Of a DNA stretch of 48,899 nucleotides, positions 28,031-39,878 are shown piece after piece; position 1 is the first letter of the stretch; each line of letters opens with the position of its first letter. Origin of the DNA: Stramenopiles sp. TOSAG23-6 (Eukaryota > Sar); assembly GCA_900128565.1 (NCBI GenBank), contig LT635925.1:1-48899 (forward strand), given 5' to 3'. The translations under genes were made by a program, and so were the position numbers. Under the pieces are notes generated by a model. It was not told where the DNA came from and ran no database searches. It saw only the letters and a list, made by a program, of their open reading frames with translations.

Positions 28031-29071
28031 CTAACTGAGTGCCGTTTGTAATGCTTGTTGTCCTCGTTTCGCCATTACACTCACTTCTCCTTTTCGTGTT
28101 TTATCAATAAAACCAATTTTTTGCGTGATTGAAGAATCTGGAACATATTTCCATGCGTCACTATATATAGGTTTATGTTTATTATGATTATTTGTTTTTT
28201 TTGGCTTTGGAAGTTCCTCAATATTGTAATGATCAAATCGTAAAGAACTATTAACAAGACTCTCCCCGGGGGATAAAATGTCGAGTTTATCTTTTTGTGA
28301 TGGATGTTCTTTCATCATAGACTCGAAGTGGCCGTACGGTGTTGCTTCAATAGCACCACTTGCCCAAAGACGTGGGTCTAATACCAATCTTTGCCTGGAT
28401 TTTGCTATACTTACTTGTTTATTAGAAGTGGCAGTATCTAATGTTTCTTCCGCGAGTCGTTGAAGAACCCGGCGAGTTGGATTATTTAAATTATTTGTAT
28501 TTACTCTTGGAAACATAATTGGCGTTTGTGGTGCAAAACCTGAAGGCGTTTCGGAATCTAAAAACATACCCCCTGTAGCTCGATTTGATAACTTTAGAAA
28601 GTCAGTAAATTGTCGAAATTTCATTTCTTTTAATGTTTTTGAATCCATCGACTCTAAGGAATTGGCCACACCATTCTGTATTTGGGAAAACACTTCATCA
28701 TGCCAATCAAGATACAACTTTGATTTCTTTTGTTTGTCCGTTTGTTGTTGCATTGTTAGAAAACGATCAATCTCTTCAACGAATTTCCCTCCTTTTTTCA
28801 ATTTTACCATAGAATCAGCAAATTTCTTTTTTCCAATCTCTCTTTGGAGTTGTTTTTTTTCCTGGAAACGGTAGTCACTTTCTTTTTCTTTTAAAGATTG
28901 CATCTTGATCCATTGTGCGTATCGAAGTTTTGCTCGAACTAATTCTTTTTCTTTTGGAGTGAGCTTCTTTCTTGGCTTTAGAAGTTTGTTTGTTTGCGTT
29001 GGAGATGATAGACCATTGGTCAAACCAGCAAAAAGCTCTTTGTTATAGACTTTACAGGTATCGGAGGACAT
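28031..29071 (-). CDS. Basic helical protein, possibly FAM228-like, ciliary
   Basis: This 346-residue protein starts at ATG 29071. The N-terminal half is Lys/Gln-rich helix (KEKELVRAKLRYAQW... QEKKQLQREIGKKKFADSM). A segment LYLDWHDEVFSQIQNGVANS...FLKLSNRATGGMFLDSE resembles, from memory, the FAM228-type pattern found in ciliary proteins; this is a weak match. The C-terminal half has conserved-looking motifs DPRLWASGAIEATPYGHFE and YSDAWKYVPDSS. The stop codon lies within a TTAGGGTTTA sequence. If the ciliary reading holds, the organism is flagellated. It is divergent to the HEAT-repeat gene. Confidence 0.5.
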   Translation of the reverse strand: MSSDTCKVYNKELFAGLTNGLSSPTQTNKLLKPRKKLTPKEKELVRAKLRYAQWIKMQSLKEKESDYRFQEKKQLQREIGKKKFADSMVKLKKGGKFVEEIDRFLTMQQQTDKQKKSKLYLDWHDEVFSQIQNGVANSLESMDSKTLKEMKFRQFTDFLKLSNRATGGMFLDSETPSGFAPQTPIMFPRVNTNNLNNPTRRVLQRLAEETLDTATSNKQVSIAKSRQRLVLDPRLWASGAIEATPYGHFESMMKEHPSQKDKLDILSPGESLVNSSLRFDHYNIEELPKPKKTNNHNKHKPIYSDAWKYVPDSSITQKIGFIDKTRKGEVSVMAKRGQQALQTALS

Positions 29072-29393
29072 ATTGAGTACTACGTACTATTAATACTAAC
29101 CTTATACCTACTATATATTCAAGAATATATCTTATCGCTATTTAGGACCGAAAAAAATGTAACTGCCGCCACGACTACGTAGTACTACGGAAGGACTTCT
29201 ACTATTATACGTTGTAGTGGCATTCAGTACGTATTAATATCTACTATTGTAGTAGTATTAGTCTTACTTTAACATTAGACAAAACTAGAAGAGCAACATT
29301 ACAATTGAGTTTGGTGGTACATCATAGGAATACAAAGGTGCCATAAATATAGAGTATACATTTATTACAAATATTACAAAAGATACCACAATA
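29072..29393. other. Head-to-head intergenic region
   Basis: This 322-bp spacer is rich in TACTACGTA-type palindromic words (about 29083, 29187 and 29228). Their function is unknown; they might bind a dimeric regulator. Confidence 0.4.
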
Positions 29394-32300
29394 ATGAGGT
29401 CAATTCGTCCTGAGAGAAAGCACTTCAAGAGACAAAATAGCAATAATATTGTGTTTCAGGATGACTTTGCAGAAGCCAATAAAAAGTCAAACAAACATGC
29501 AGTTGAAGAGAAAACAAACATTTCTGTGTCAAAAATACAAAATCAATCCAACGATTTTCGACATAGAGCAAATAATCATCGTCAAGTAGATGAAACTCTA
29601 CAAAATCACACACATCATTCAAAGTATCATAGTCACAGGTACGCTACCCAAAATGAAGACTTTTCTTCAGCCACACAAAAGCACAAACGTGGTCAATATG
29701 ACTACGTCAATCAAAAGCAATCACAATTACAATCCTCAATATTCGATGATCCTTCGGAAGAACCATCAATTCAGCATAGGTATCAAAGAAATTGGACATC
29801 GAAAAAGAATCCGAATAAACTAAAAAAAAAGGGAAAATATACTGAGTATCCTATCTACTCTAACCCTAACCTTTCTCCCAACAGACCCTCGCAACGTCGA
29901 TATGAGAATTCTCTCTCAGATTCTTTTAGTGACAATATTGAAGATGATTATAGATATGAGCAATCCCGTTCTTATAGTAGTGAACGATCTCAAGGTGGAC
30001 GTCATTTGAAAAACCCGAATTGGAGAAGTTTTAAAAACCATGACACTCCACAAAAACAGAGACGCAGACGAGATGTAGGTATTCAAAAATATCGTGAGGG
30101 TAATAAAAATGGTGAGAGGCATATTCAATGGAAAAATAATCCAAAATATCAAAATAATCCAAAACAACAAAATAATCAAATATATCAAAAAAATCAAAAA
30201 TATCAACATAGTAATCAAAAATATCAACATAATAATAATGGGAAAAGGTCTCAATATAGTGAAGATTGGCGCAAAGATCTTGAACGGCTTGATAATTATG
30301 AAACACAAGATACTGCAGTAGAAAGTCTAAATGTTTATATTACACGAAATATCATAAATTTTTCACAATTTCGAATATTTTTGTCTGCATCAGAGAAAAT
30401 TTTGAAAAAGTTTCGTTTATCCTCCGCAAAGGAATTAATGGGGAATTTATTAACAAATGTAACAAAGCGATATAGACTACACTGTTGTAAGAGTAGACGT
30501 CAAATTATGCGAGTCATTTTGCGCTTTATAGAAGATAATGATATTAAAGTTCGTCTATCTGGTGCTCGACTTTTACAATCTCTAGTTGGTCGTGTATTTC
30601 CGAAATTAAATGAAACGAGTTCTGGCGGTCGAGGAGCAGCAGCTATGCAACCCAATATTAACCCCAAGGCTCAATTTACGGAAATTATTCTCTCCCCCAT
30701 TTTTGAAATATTGAAGAGTAAGAGTTTTGAATCTCAGCGACAAGGTGCAGCATTATGTCTTTCTTATCTTGTAGCCCAGCAAAAAGCCTCAGCTGTAGAT
30801 TTATTGGCGTCTTCTCTTGGCTTCATAGCAACAAAACTTCAGCAATGTATCTGGACTGAGCGTGGTCGAGCAGGGTCGTTCCTCTGTGATGCAATTTCCA
30901 ATTTAGTAAATTCGGTTGGACCTCGAACTAGTGCGCCACATATTGAGCGGTTTGTCGAATGTATGTTACATTGTTTGCATGATAAAGATACAGCATGGCA
31001 AATGTGTACATCTGGAATTCATTCATTATCCGTTTTAGGTACTTTAGGTAGGCATTCAGGAACAAATCTAAAATACCAAAATAAAATATTACCAGAAAGA
31101 AAATTAAATGAAATAAATTTGAAATTGGAAGATTTGATGCACTATCACGAAGTGAATAAAGTGCGCCAAGCTGCTCAAGATGCACTTGACAAAATTAATT
31201 CGAATCATTCAAAACAAGAATCAAGTGTTTCAAATAAACATCAAAATGTTGAGAATGATCAATATAATCCATTACTTTGGTACAAAAAAAAATATAATAT
31301 AATGAATAAAACAGACGCACCTAAAACTGTTGTTTTACAAAGTAGCAATATAGGGAAATATTATATTGGGCAAAGTGTATCTGGTTTAGGTGAACAAAAT
31401 GAAATTAGTGGAATTATAATTAGAAAAACAAATAATTCTGGTAAAATTTCAAATTCAAATACTGTAGAACCTGGGATTATAACAATACAAGTAGTGACAA
31501 GTGAAAATAAATCTGCTAAATATAATAATCATGATATGATTGATATAAATAATGATAACAATGATGAACAAGATAGTGATTCGTATTACATTCCCATTTC
31601 ACCAAGGAATCGACAGAAACGTAGAAATATCAGAAATATTAATAAAAATGAAAATACAAAACTTAGTGCTGCGTATCATCCACACTCTAATCCCCAAAAT
31701 TATTCAAGTTATAATGAATCAAATGAAAATGATGAGATGGAAATGGATTTTAAAATAAATGAAAAAAAGAAACATTTCGATGCACAAAATAAACACAAAC
31801 AAAAAAAACGAAATACTCACAAAAATTTACACGGAAAACAAAGTAGTAAGCCCAGTATATCACAACAAATACAACCTCAGCAAATGAAACTTCTTTCAAA
31901 ACACATGTCTGACTTAATGATGCAAAATAATGAGTTAAAGAGTGAAATAATAGAAATTCGTAAATCCATAGAACAACATCAAATGGAGCCAAAGTATAAA
32001 GTATATGAAAAGCAAGAGCAAAGCAGTACAAATAAAAAAATCATAATTCCAAATTTTGAAAAGAAAAATGAAAATGTTCAATCAGATAATACTTATAGGT
32101 CCAAAGATAACAATGATTTATATAGTTCCAAAGACGACAATAATTTACCCAACAATTTGAATATGATTTCGAAAGTAAAGTATGAGAATGAAGTGAGATC
32201 GGATGATATAGAAATTAAAAATGATACAANACATAAAAAAANGTCATAGAAANCAANGAAAACAAAGAAAACAAAAATATGAAAAACATGAAAAAAAGAA

Positions 32301-33450
32301 AAAAAAAAAGAAGAGGCAAGGACAAGAAGAACAGGAACAAAAAAATGATTTAGTGACAGCGACATTGGATGCAAATACGACACCATTTACAAACGTACTA
32401 ACTTCGCTTCAACCAAAATTAACTGTAGTACCAACACTACAAACTGAATTAATAAAAAGTAGAGAACGACAACAAAACATGCACTTAAGTCACATTAAGG
32501 AAACAAACCATCTAGGAATGATACCCGGTTCACCCAAAAAATATTTTGAAGTGAATGAAACTACATCTAATGACAACCTTAGTGACAAGAATCATGTTAT
32601 ACAAAATAATATTGATAGTCATACATACGCAAATGAAGCTTTTTTGAACAGTTTTTCGAGTACATTTAGTAAAAATCACAAAATGTCAACTGTTCCCGGC
32701 TCACCTATAAGAGGTGGGGGTTTATCAGCGAGTCGTCAAATTAGATCAAGTTTGCTTCATAATAATAACACAATGAATCGTCATTTATTTGATGTTACAC
32801 TAACCTCATCGTTATTGCATGATGATATACCGGTTGAAAATACTGTTTCATTGTCGGAGGGTAGGGTGGATAGTACCCAGCAAATTCGAAATTCATTAGG
32901 TGCAAAATCAGATTCATTATCGGATGGGCCAAGTGCCCCCGATCTGACTGAGACTCACCAAAGTAAAAACCTCGCAATATCTGGTACAGATATAGCTTCA
33001 GAAGTAAAAATTAAAAATGATTCACTCGCGCAGACTCATGAAGATTTTCGAACAGCTTTATCATTAAACCCTAACCCTACAGAAATAGCAGATACAACAG
33101 AAACAAACCATGGCACGAATACAAGTAAATCACGAAATCCTATAATAGCCACTGAAGCTGATTTATTAGAGTTATTACTCTCAGAAACACCATCATCACT
33201 ATCTACCATGCCCCAAAATACAACCAATATATTAATGCAGGTTTGTGCAAAAAGTGTTTTAGCTGATGAACATCTTGATGCAGTGTTACCATGGTTGAGG
33301 GAAGGTGCTTTAGTAGGTGTACATCTCGATGAGGACACTAAATCAACTGTGCTTTCAGCATTGCATCATCTCAGTTACTCAAGTAATCAAGACGGTATTC
33401 TTGCAGCTGAGCTAATACAACGAGAAGCTTTTCAAACAAACACGTTGTAA
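29394..33450 (+). CDS. HEAT/TOG-like repeat protein, frame broken at ambiguous bases
   Basis: ATG 29394 opens a frame to 32249, and a second frame (32221-33450) continues the same kind of protein. The break coincides with four N bases at 32230, 32242, 32253 and 32257 in an A-rich tract, so one gene of about 1,350 residues with an unresolved sequence is likely. The N-terminal 300 residues are disordered and rich in Asn, Gln, Lys and His. A HEAT/ARM-like region follows (encoded about 30300-31190; VRLSGARLLQSLVG, RQGAALCLSYLVA, DKDTAWQMCTSGIHSLSVLG), resembling the N-terminus of TORTIFOLIA/SPIRAL2 microtubule proteins. The C-terminus has a second helical region (about 33140-33440). A microtubule role is inference. 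Confidence 0.65.
32230..32257. other. Ambiguous bases (four N) at a frame break
   Basis: N at 32230, 32242, 32253 and 32257 lie in a poly-A-rich coding tract. The reading frame changes by +1 across them. Haplotype collapse or consensus error is more likely than a biological frameshift. Confidence 0.85.
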
Positions 33451-33878
33451 AATTTTTAATGATTGTTATAAATATATAAACAAAAATGAATTTTGTTTTT
33501 GAATATATATATTGGTCAATATGCTCTTTCCAATGTAAAGTGTCATATGATGCTGATAATAATTGCCTTGGAGTCTGGTTATTATATTGTTGGTCATCAC
33601 AAATCAAAAATAGCAAAAAACATCTAGTTTAATTTTTTAAATTTTATTTCAAAATAGCAATCCTTGAATTCGCGATCTGATCAAGTCAGCGCCGTAAACA
33701 GAATATAATTTAAATTAGTAATTACCCTTTATAAATTTAGCCCGCAAATTGAGAAATTGAATTAATAATATGCGTGTGACTGATCTGACTTCTGATCATC
33801 GATGATGCATGTGAACAATACGAATAGTACTCGTGAGTAGAGCTATTTAAGTAGACTGGTATCAAATGAAATAAGATT
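33451..33878. other. Intergenic region before VPS54
   Basis: This 428-bp region between tandem plus-strand genes contains GATCTGATC- and GATCATCGATGATGCAT-like palindromic words near 33680 and 33795. No gene is seen. Confidence 0.4.
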
Positions 33879-36800
33879 ATGCATAGTTCGATAACATCAA
33901 TGAAAGCTCATTCTCTCTTGGGTATTCCTGATGAAGAAGAATACACTATTGTCCAAACATCAGAGGAGAACGTTGCAAAAGTTCCCCAACCAGAAACATC
34001 TCGTCAACATACACTGCTACGCCGACACGACACGCCGCCACTCATTAAACTAGCAAACATTTCTGACCCCAATGGATTTACTGCAGTAATTCATGATCCA
34101 CTAGATAATCCTACAACATTCAATAGATCTCTGAGCTATACATCATCGTATACTCTTCCAACAGCACAAATTTCATCGGTAGAATTTTCAGAATTCGAAG
34201 GATACATTGCAGAGATTGAAAAGCTTCATTATAAGTTAGTTGAAAACCACAAAACGAATGGTGGCACGATTGTTGAAGAATCAGCATCAGAAGAAAAAAT
34301 ACGTCAACTTTTACGAGATGTAGAAAACGTTGTACCTAAATTATTTTTCAGCAAACAATTTGCCTTTTCCGATGCATCTACTTTTAAAACAGTGACAGAG
34401 TCGCATGTGAGAGAAAATAGCAACCTTTCAAACTTAGGTGCGATGAATTCTAATCGTAACTATGATAAAGGTGGACAGGTACAAGATGAAAATCTGTTTA
34501 ATGAAAACAATCAGCACAAAGAATGTATCCAGAAACTTTCGCAATATTTAGAATTTGTCGAGTTTGTCATGCTGACGATAGTTTCTTCTAGGTCTCAGTC
34601 ATTTTTTGGTGCTCTCGAAGGTCTACAACTTTTTAAATTACAAATATCTTCTACATGTTATAAAATTAGATCTTTACGTGGACTCTTGCGGAGACTTAAA
34701 GGTGCCTTAGTTACAGGTTCATTGAAAATTATTCAACTTCGTCGACGTCGAGCTAATGTTTGTTTTCATATCAAATTCTGTACCTATTTTGTTTTGTGGT
34801 TTTGTGGTTTTGTGCCAAATTCTGTACCTAACAAATTTCAAACTAAAACATATTTTTCAATTACATGTGAAAAAAATCCAAGAAAAACTTAATTTTGTGT
34901 GTGGTGCAATGCAGACTCAGGAGTTAGTACAATTATTACTAGAAAGTGAAAATTATAGTGGTGCCCTAGATGTCATTGATGAAGTAAGAAATACTTTAAA
35001 AAGAGAAATTTGCGGTTTACATGCCTTGCAATTTCTTGAAAATAAGTTAACTCAATTTGTCAATTTAACGTCTAATACAATGACAAGTCAGTTTCTACAT
35101 TTGGCAATGCATCTTGGTTCAAATAGCAGCGATAATACAAATATTGAGGATGAGTCATCTACAGGTATTTTGAACAATGACAAAAATAATATAAATACAA
35201 GAATTGCAAAAATGTCCACTTCCAAAGATAGAGCTCGTTTTTTCCGATTACTTCAAGGTCTCCTTCAAGTAGGGAAATTACGTACAGTTTTGCGAGAATA
35301 TCGAAATCGTGTTGCAGAAATGGCTACTTCTGTTGTAAAAACCGCCGTACAAGCTGCATTAGGGACCCATAATAGCACAGTTACTATGAATGAAAAGGAC
35401 TCTCTGCAATCATCTCCGAATTCATCCAACTTAAGTACAAAAAATACTACAGAAAAACGTCCATCTATCAGTGTTGTCCGCCAACTACAAATGTTGGACG
35501 AACATTCATTTTTAGAACTTTTCGATATTGTTCGTGAACAACTTGGAATAGTCATTATTCGTGCTGTTGCTGTACATGAAATATTACAGAATTGTCTTGA
35601 AAAATGTCAAAATGACGTCGAAAGACAAATTTCAGAAAAAAATATAAATAAACCCAATAATAATCTCCATGAGAAGAGTAATGTCGATATGAATAGAAAT
35701 AATAGTAATACTAAAACGAGTGAAATTTTCCAAGTAAAACTAAAAGATACAAAAGATACAAAAGATACAAAGGAAACAAAACCAAAATTGAATGAAAGTG
35801 TCACTGACATTTCGACTTCTCAGTTAATCACAAAAATCACAAATTCTGGAAATATTGTTAATCCTAAAATTTTAAAATTTCGTGTAGATAAAAAAACATC
35901 ACTGCGTGAAAGTCGGGAATCTCTAATACATTTTTGGGTATTAGCTCAACGGCATATCGGCCGAATGCTCGAAGTACGAGCTGAGCTTCACAAATCTTCT
36001 GCATTAACACAGATGAATCAACTATCGCTGAAGTGCACTTCTTTTATTCATCAATATGCTGTTCTTTGTGGGAGTGATGGAGCAGTACTGCTTAATGTAT
36101 TAAAGTCTCAATTACAAGATCAATTTGAAATGATGCACATGACACATATACAACATATGATGCATATTCTTGCTACTGAAAGTTGGGAATCTTACCAAGT
36201 GTCAAAATTGTTACAAAAATTGTTAGACTTTGTCATTGAAATTTGTAATGAAAAAAAATTGGAAATGGAAGATTCAACGAATAAATTGTACAATCTTACA
36301 AATACTCAAAATACACAAAGAATAACACTTATTGAAATGATAGAATATGTTGAACACTTTGAAGTATTTAGTACAAAAACAACTGTATTACCTACGACAT
36401 ATAGTAGTACAAAACAACACGAAAAGAAGAATCGCACAATACCAAAATTATCAAAATTATTTGCTAAATTTCATGGACAAAAACAGAAGATGTGTTCCTT
36501 AAAAAGCATTGACTATTGTGTACCAAAAGCTACAATATATGTCGTATATATTTTAACTACTTGTATTCAAACTTGTCGTCAATGTCCCCATTTATTATCA
36601 CAAGTAGTACAAAAAATTGTACTAACTATTCGGAAATATAATTTCCGTTCATCTCAACTTATTTTAGGTGGTAAAAGTGTCGAGTCACGAGACTCGCCGA
36701 TAAAAAAAGTGACTGCGAGGCATTTATCGTTGGTTGCACGAAGTCTCTCATTTTTGGTCGTTTTCGTGTCGGAAATTAAAAAATATTTAGGTATTACATT

Positions 36801-37290
36801 TAGTTCAGTTGAGGATAAAAAAAGTAATGATGCATTGCTGTCTGAAATATCAGGTGTTATATATGAAATGGAAACTCATAGAAGAAATATATTTAAAAAA
36901 TTAGTTCACATTACTGAACAGCTCTGTACAAGCTCCTGTCAAAGTGCTGTTGATGTAGCCACATCTGACAGTGTTGTTCCAATGGTAGTGAGTCCTTTTA
37001 TGTCAAATCTTACGAGAGGATTAACTACATTATATCGTGTATTACAGCATATACTTACTGTAGAAGATGTGTTGTCTATATTTACAGATGTGGTAACAAT
37101 GATGAATAATGTAGTTCCAAAATCCTATTCTTCGATAAAAGTTGAAAATATTTCAGATCAACAAAAAAAACAGATATTATTTGATATTGGACATTTAGTA
37201 TCTACATTGAAAAAAGTTCGTGGCCTCAGAGATCGTGGTAAAACAATTGATAGACACTTTAGAGACAGGTTTGTTCTCTGTATTATATAA
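33879..37290 (+). CDS. VPS54: VPS54, GARP complex subunit
   Basis: Exons 33879-34757 and 34867-37290 give 1,100 residues. VPS54 is a subunit of the GARP tethering complex that captures endosome-derived vesicles at the trans-Golgi. Family signatures are RRRRAN|VKKIQEKL followed by QTQELVQLLLESENYSGALDVI (VPS54 family: QTQ-x-x-VQLLL...GALDLI) and a C-terminal VPS54 domain around RKYNFRSSQLILGG and the TARHLSLVARSLSFLV helix. The element at 34758-34866 splits the first signature, and its removal rejoins it exactly. The region between the N-terminal coiled coil and the C-domain has Asn/Lys/Thr-rich insertions, including KDTKDTKDTKETK from 9-nt repeats near 35744. Start ATG 33879. Confidence 0.9.
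34758..34866 (+). mobile_element. Introner-like element 3 (109 nt) in VPS54
   Basis: It starts GTTTGTTTTC and ends TTTTTCAATTACAT before GT. The core CCAAATTCTGTACCTAAC contains TACCTAAC with its A (34831) 35 nt from the 3' end. Direct repeat ATGT flanks both ends. Removal joins GCT AAT|GTG AAA in frame and rebuilds the conserved VPS54 motif. A canonical alternative ending at GCAATGCAG (34914) is also in frame but would delete VKKIQEKLNFVCGAMQ, which resembles the conserved family sequence. Confidence 0.88.
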
Positions 37291-37360
37291 TTAAATAAAG
37301 TTTGTGGTGAACTATTTATTAATCTAATCGATAGACTCACAAAACACAATAACAAAACAA

Positions 37361-39463
37361 TTATTGGAAGCCCCTGGATTTTTTCGGTCTAGATTTCTTT
37401 CCATTGATGTTAGGAAAACTTCTACCGGATTTCCCACCACGACTAGGTCTATTTTGAGTTTGCCTAGCTCGACCTTTTCGTATTCTATTATCATTATAAT
37501 TAGTACCACCTTTTGTTTTTGTCATTTGTTTGTACAATTTCAACGAAGCTTTCTTCAGTTGTGTTCTATTCCTTGACTTGTTCTTATGTTCATGTGGAAT
37601 TCTTTCATATGTTGCCTCGACTTCTTCAACTGGTTTACCCAATCGAAGAGCGCGAGCTCTAAGTTTCCCTTTGAGTAATCTCTCCTTGATTTTTTTCTTC
37701 TCTCTTTCTTCCTCTGTGACAAATAGTTCACTCAATTTTTCATCCTCGGAGTCTTCTTCAACTTCAAGAGTAGAGAGAGATTGAATTTCAGAATCCTTAG
37801 GTTTAATTCGAATGTTGTTTGCATTATCTACAACTGAAGCTTCAATTAAATAGCTCAATTTACTAATTTGCTCTTCATCTAATTCATTATTATCACCTTC
37901 AATCAAGACCCTTTGACGCTCTTTTTTACTGAGCAACGAAAACGGATTTGTCAAGGCTTCGATCGCTTTCCCAACTTTCATTCCAATAATTTCTATACGC
38001 CGCACATACTCAGTTTCAGGGGTGCCATCTGAAACGGGTATTTCTGCTTGCTGTTTCGGATCGTCAATGGTTATAGGTCGTAACATTTTAGATAAACTTT
38101 CAAGTGTTTGATCAATCTCAACAACAATTTTAGATAGTTTACTTAAATCTTTACTACTACGAGCTTCTTGGCGTCTACCATTATCATATCGAATAGTTAA
38201 ATTATCAATCAATTCTCTATTAAAATCACTACCACTAGAACCTGAATATTTCGTATTATTTAGTTTTGTCTTCAAGATATTATGTCTCTCAGACGCTTCT
38301 GCAACTTCTTCACGTAATTTTTCAATTCGATCATCAATCTCTTGAATGTAATGTTCTCGATTTATATAACGTTCGACAATTTCTTCTTCGTCTGTTAATC
38401 CTGTTGCCATTTGTATTTTTCTGAATGCTTCTTCATGAGCATTAACATGACCAGCAACAGTGCGTAATTTAGTTTTGACAGATTGATTACCCATAGCCTT
38501 TGAGATTTCTTCTGCTTGTTCCTTTGCCTTTTGATTTGCTATTGCACCCGATAATGCATTTTCCTGCTTTTGTTTCAACCAATTACGCATTTCTTCTTGT
38601 TGCTTTGCCAAAGCTCTTCTCTCACTCAATTCTCCTTCCCAACCATCTAAACGTTCTTTGCATTGTGAAGCTACACGTTTTAATTTATTTTCCTCCTCGT
38701 TTTTCAAGTGTGTGACATGCGCTTCCATTTCCTTTATTTCTTCTATTTCACCGTGGCGTACCTTCAAAGCTTCCTCAAAACTGCGCAACGTTTTTTCATA
38801 GGAATGTCTCTGGTTAGTCAGTCGATCAGCCATACGCTGCATGATTTTTCCATAATGGGTCAGTCTTTCAATTTCATCATGGGTATTTTTAAGAATATTA
38901 GACTCTTCTAGAATTCTAGATTTTGTTTTTTCCTGAGCAATAGCTCCAGCTGACTGACTCTGTAACAGATTTAACTCGCTCTTTAAGTGGTTTAGTTTAC
39001 GCGATTTTTCTTTATACTTTGCATCCAAACTATTATACTCGCGACTTAAAGAATTTAATTTTGAATGTAAACGGTCCTGATGACTGTAAAACTGCTGTTC
39101 CTCTGCACGACGTAGTTCTTCTTTTTTTAAATTCATACCTGTATTTAATTCCTCCAGCTGGTTGTTGAGTGCTTTTTTCCGTCGTGCTCTTTCGACTGCA
39201 TCCTCCTTTTCACCTTCTTCTTCATCCATATCTAATGGATTTTCTTTTTTTTCGTGTTGGTATTTTATCTTTGCAGCATCAGCCTCAGCCTGTTGAATTG
39301 GCCCGAGGCGAATTCCGGCTCTACGTCTCTCACGCTGTTGGGCACGAATTACTTTTATTTCATCATCTATTTGCTCGTATAATTTTTTTTTCTCCTTCGG
39401 TTTACTTCCATGAGCCTGACTCAAGTCACGCCGTGGCTTTGAACTTTTCTTTTTGCGAGCCAT
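37361..39463 (-). CDS. Highly charged coiled-coil protein with basic tail, unknown
   Basis: An in-frame extension to 39571 begins only with TTG, so ATG 39463 (MARKKKSSKPRRDLS) is chosen, giving 700 residues. The N-terminus is strongly basic (nuclear or nucleolar-like). Residues about 90-420 are continuous coiled coil. An acidic patch (VEEDSEDEKLSELF) follows, then KRLLKGKLRARALRLGK-like basic sequence. The tail is Arg/Gly/Lys-rich (GRARQTQNRPSRGGKSGRS). The charge pattern suggests RNA or ribosome biogenesis, but no family is recognised. Its stop lies 70 bp from the VPS54 stop, tail to tail. Confidence 0.65.
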   Translation of the reverse strand: MARKKKSSKPRRDLSQAHGSKPKEKKKLYEQIDDEIKVIRAQQRERRRAGIRLGPIQQAEADAAKIKYQHEKKENPLDMDEEEGEKEDAVERARRKKALNNQLEELNTGMNLKKEELRRAEEQQFYSHQDRLHSKLNSLSREYNSLDAKYKEKSRKLNHLKSELNLLQSQSAGAIAQEKTKSRILEESNILKNTHDEIERLTHYGKIMQRMADRLTNQRHSYEKTLRSFEEALKVRHGEIEEIKEMEAHVTHLKNEEENKLKRVASQCKERLDGWEGELSERRALAKQQEEMRNWLKQKQENALSGAIANQKAKEQAEEISKAMGNQSVKTKLRTVAGHVNAHEEAFRKIQMATGLTDEEEIVERYINREHYIQEIDDRIEKLREEVAEASERHNILKTKLNNTKYSGSSGSDFNRELIDNLTIRYDNGRRQEARSSKDLSKLSKIVVEIDQTLESLSKMLRPITIDDPKQQAEIPVSDGTPETEYVRRIEIIGMKVGKAIEALTNPFSLLSKKERQRVLIEGDNNELDEEQISKLSYLIEASVVDNANNIRIKPKDSEIQSLSTLEVEEDSEDEKLSELFVTEEEREKKKIKERLLKGKLRARALRLGKPVEEVEATYERIPHEHKNKSRNRTQLKKASLKLYKQMTKTKGGTNYNDNRIRKGRARQTQNRPSRGGKSGRSFPNINGKKSRPKKSRGFQ

Positions 39464-39878
39464 TGTGTGAATTAATCTTCTGACACAGAATTGTCTGTTA
39501 CTAGGTAGAAGAGTACTGGTTGTGTATTTGATACCAAAAGATTGAAAACCTAAAAAAGTTGAAACGGCCAAAGGTAACGTTATTAGGGTTACCTGGTACC
39601 GGTACCCAAGACAGTTTTGTGTGGGTGATAATTAAGGGAAAGAAAGCTTAATCCTAAAAACTCACATCCTAATTGTCATTGCTGTCATCATTAGAGGTTG
39701 AGTGAGCATAGATATTTTAACCACATCACTAAAAGAGAACTTTATTTTTTTTATACAATTAATACTCATACAAACACCAGAAAAACATATGTTGAAATTC
39801 CATTTTTTTCTTTTGAATAAAAAATGGAAATTAAAACGAAGTTTTTATTTCGAATTTGAGACAAACTTTCCTCTTTTT
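39464..39878. other. Intergenic region between two minus-strand genes
   Basis: This 415-bp region contains a palindromic GGTACCGGTACC at about 39594-39605 and T-rich tracts. No gene is recognised. Confidence 0.4.

Noticed and set aside
29916-30308. Hydrophobic minus-strand frames opposite the HEAT gene
   Set aside because: They are antisense shadows of the Asn/Gln/Lys-rich repeats, which read as Ile/Phe/Leu on the other strand.
29860-33080. Telomere-like CCCTAACCCTA in coding sequence as chromosome-end remnants
   Set aside because: Only one or two units in otherwise intact coding sequence; too short to claim a former telomere.
37361-39571. Mitochondrial presequence on the basic coiled-coil protein
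   Set aside because: The N-terminal extension exists only if TTG at 39571 initiates; ATG 39463 gives a nuclear-like basic start.
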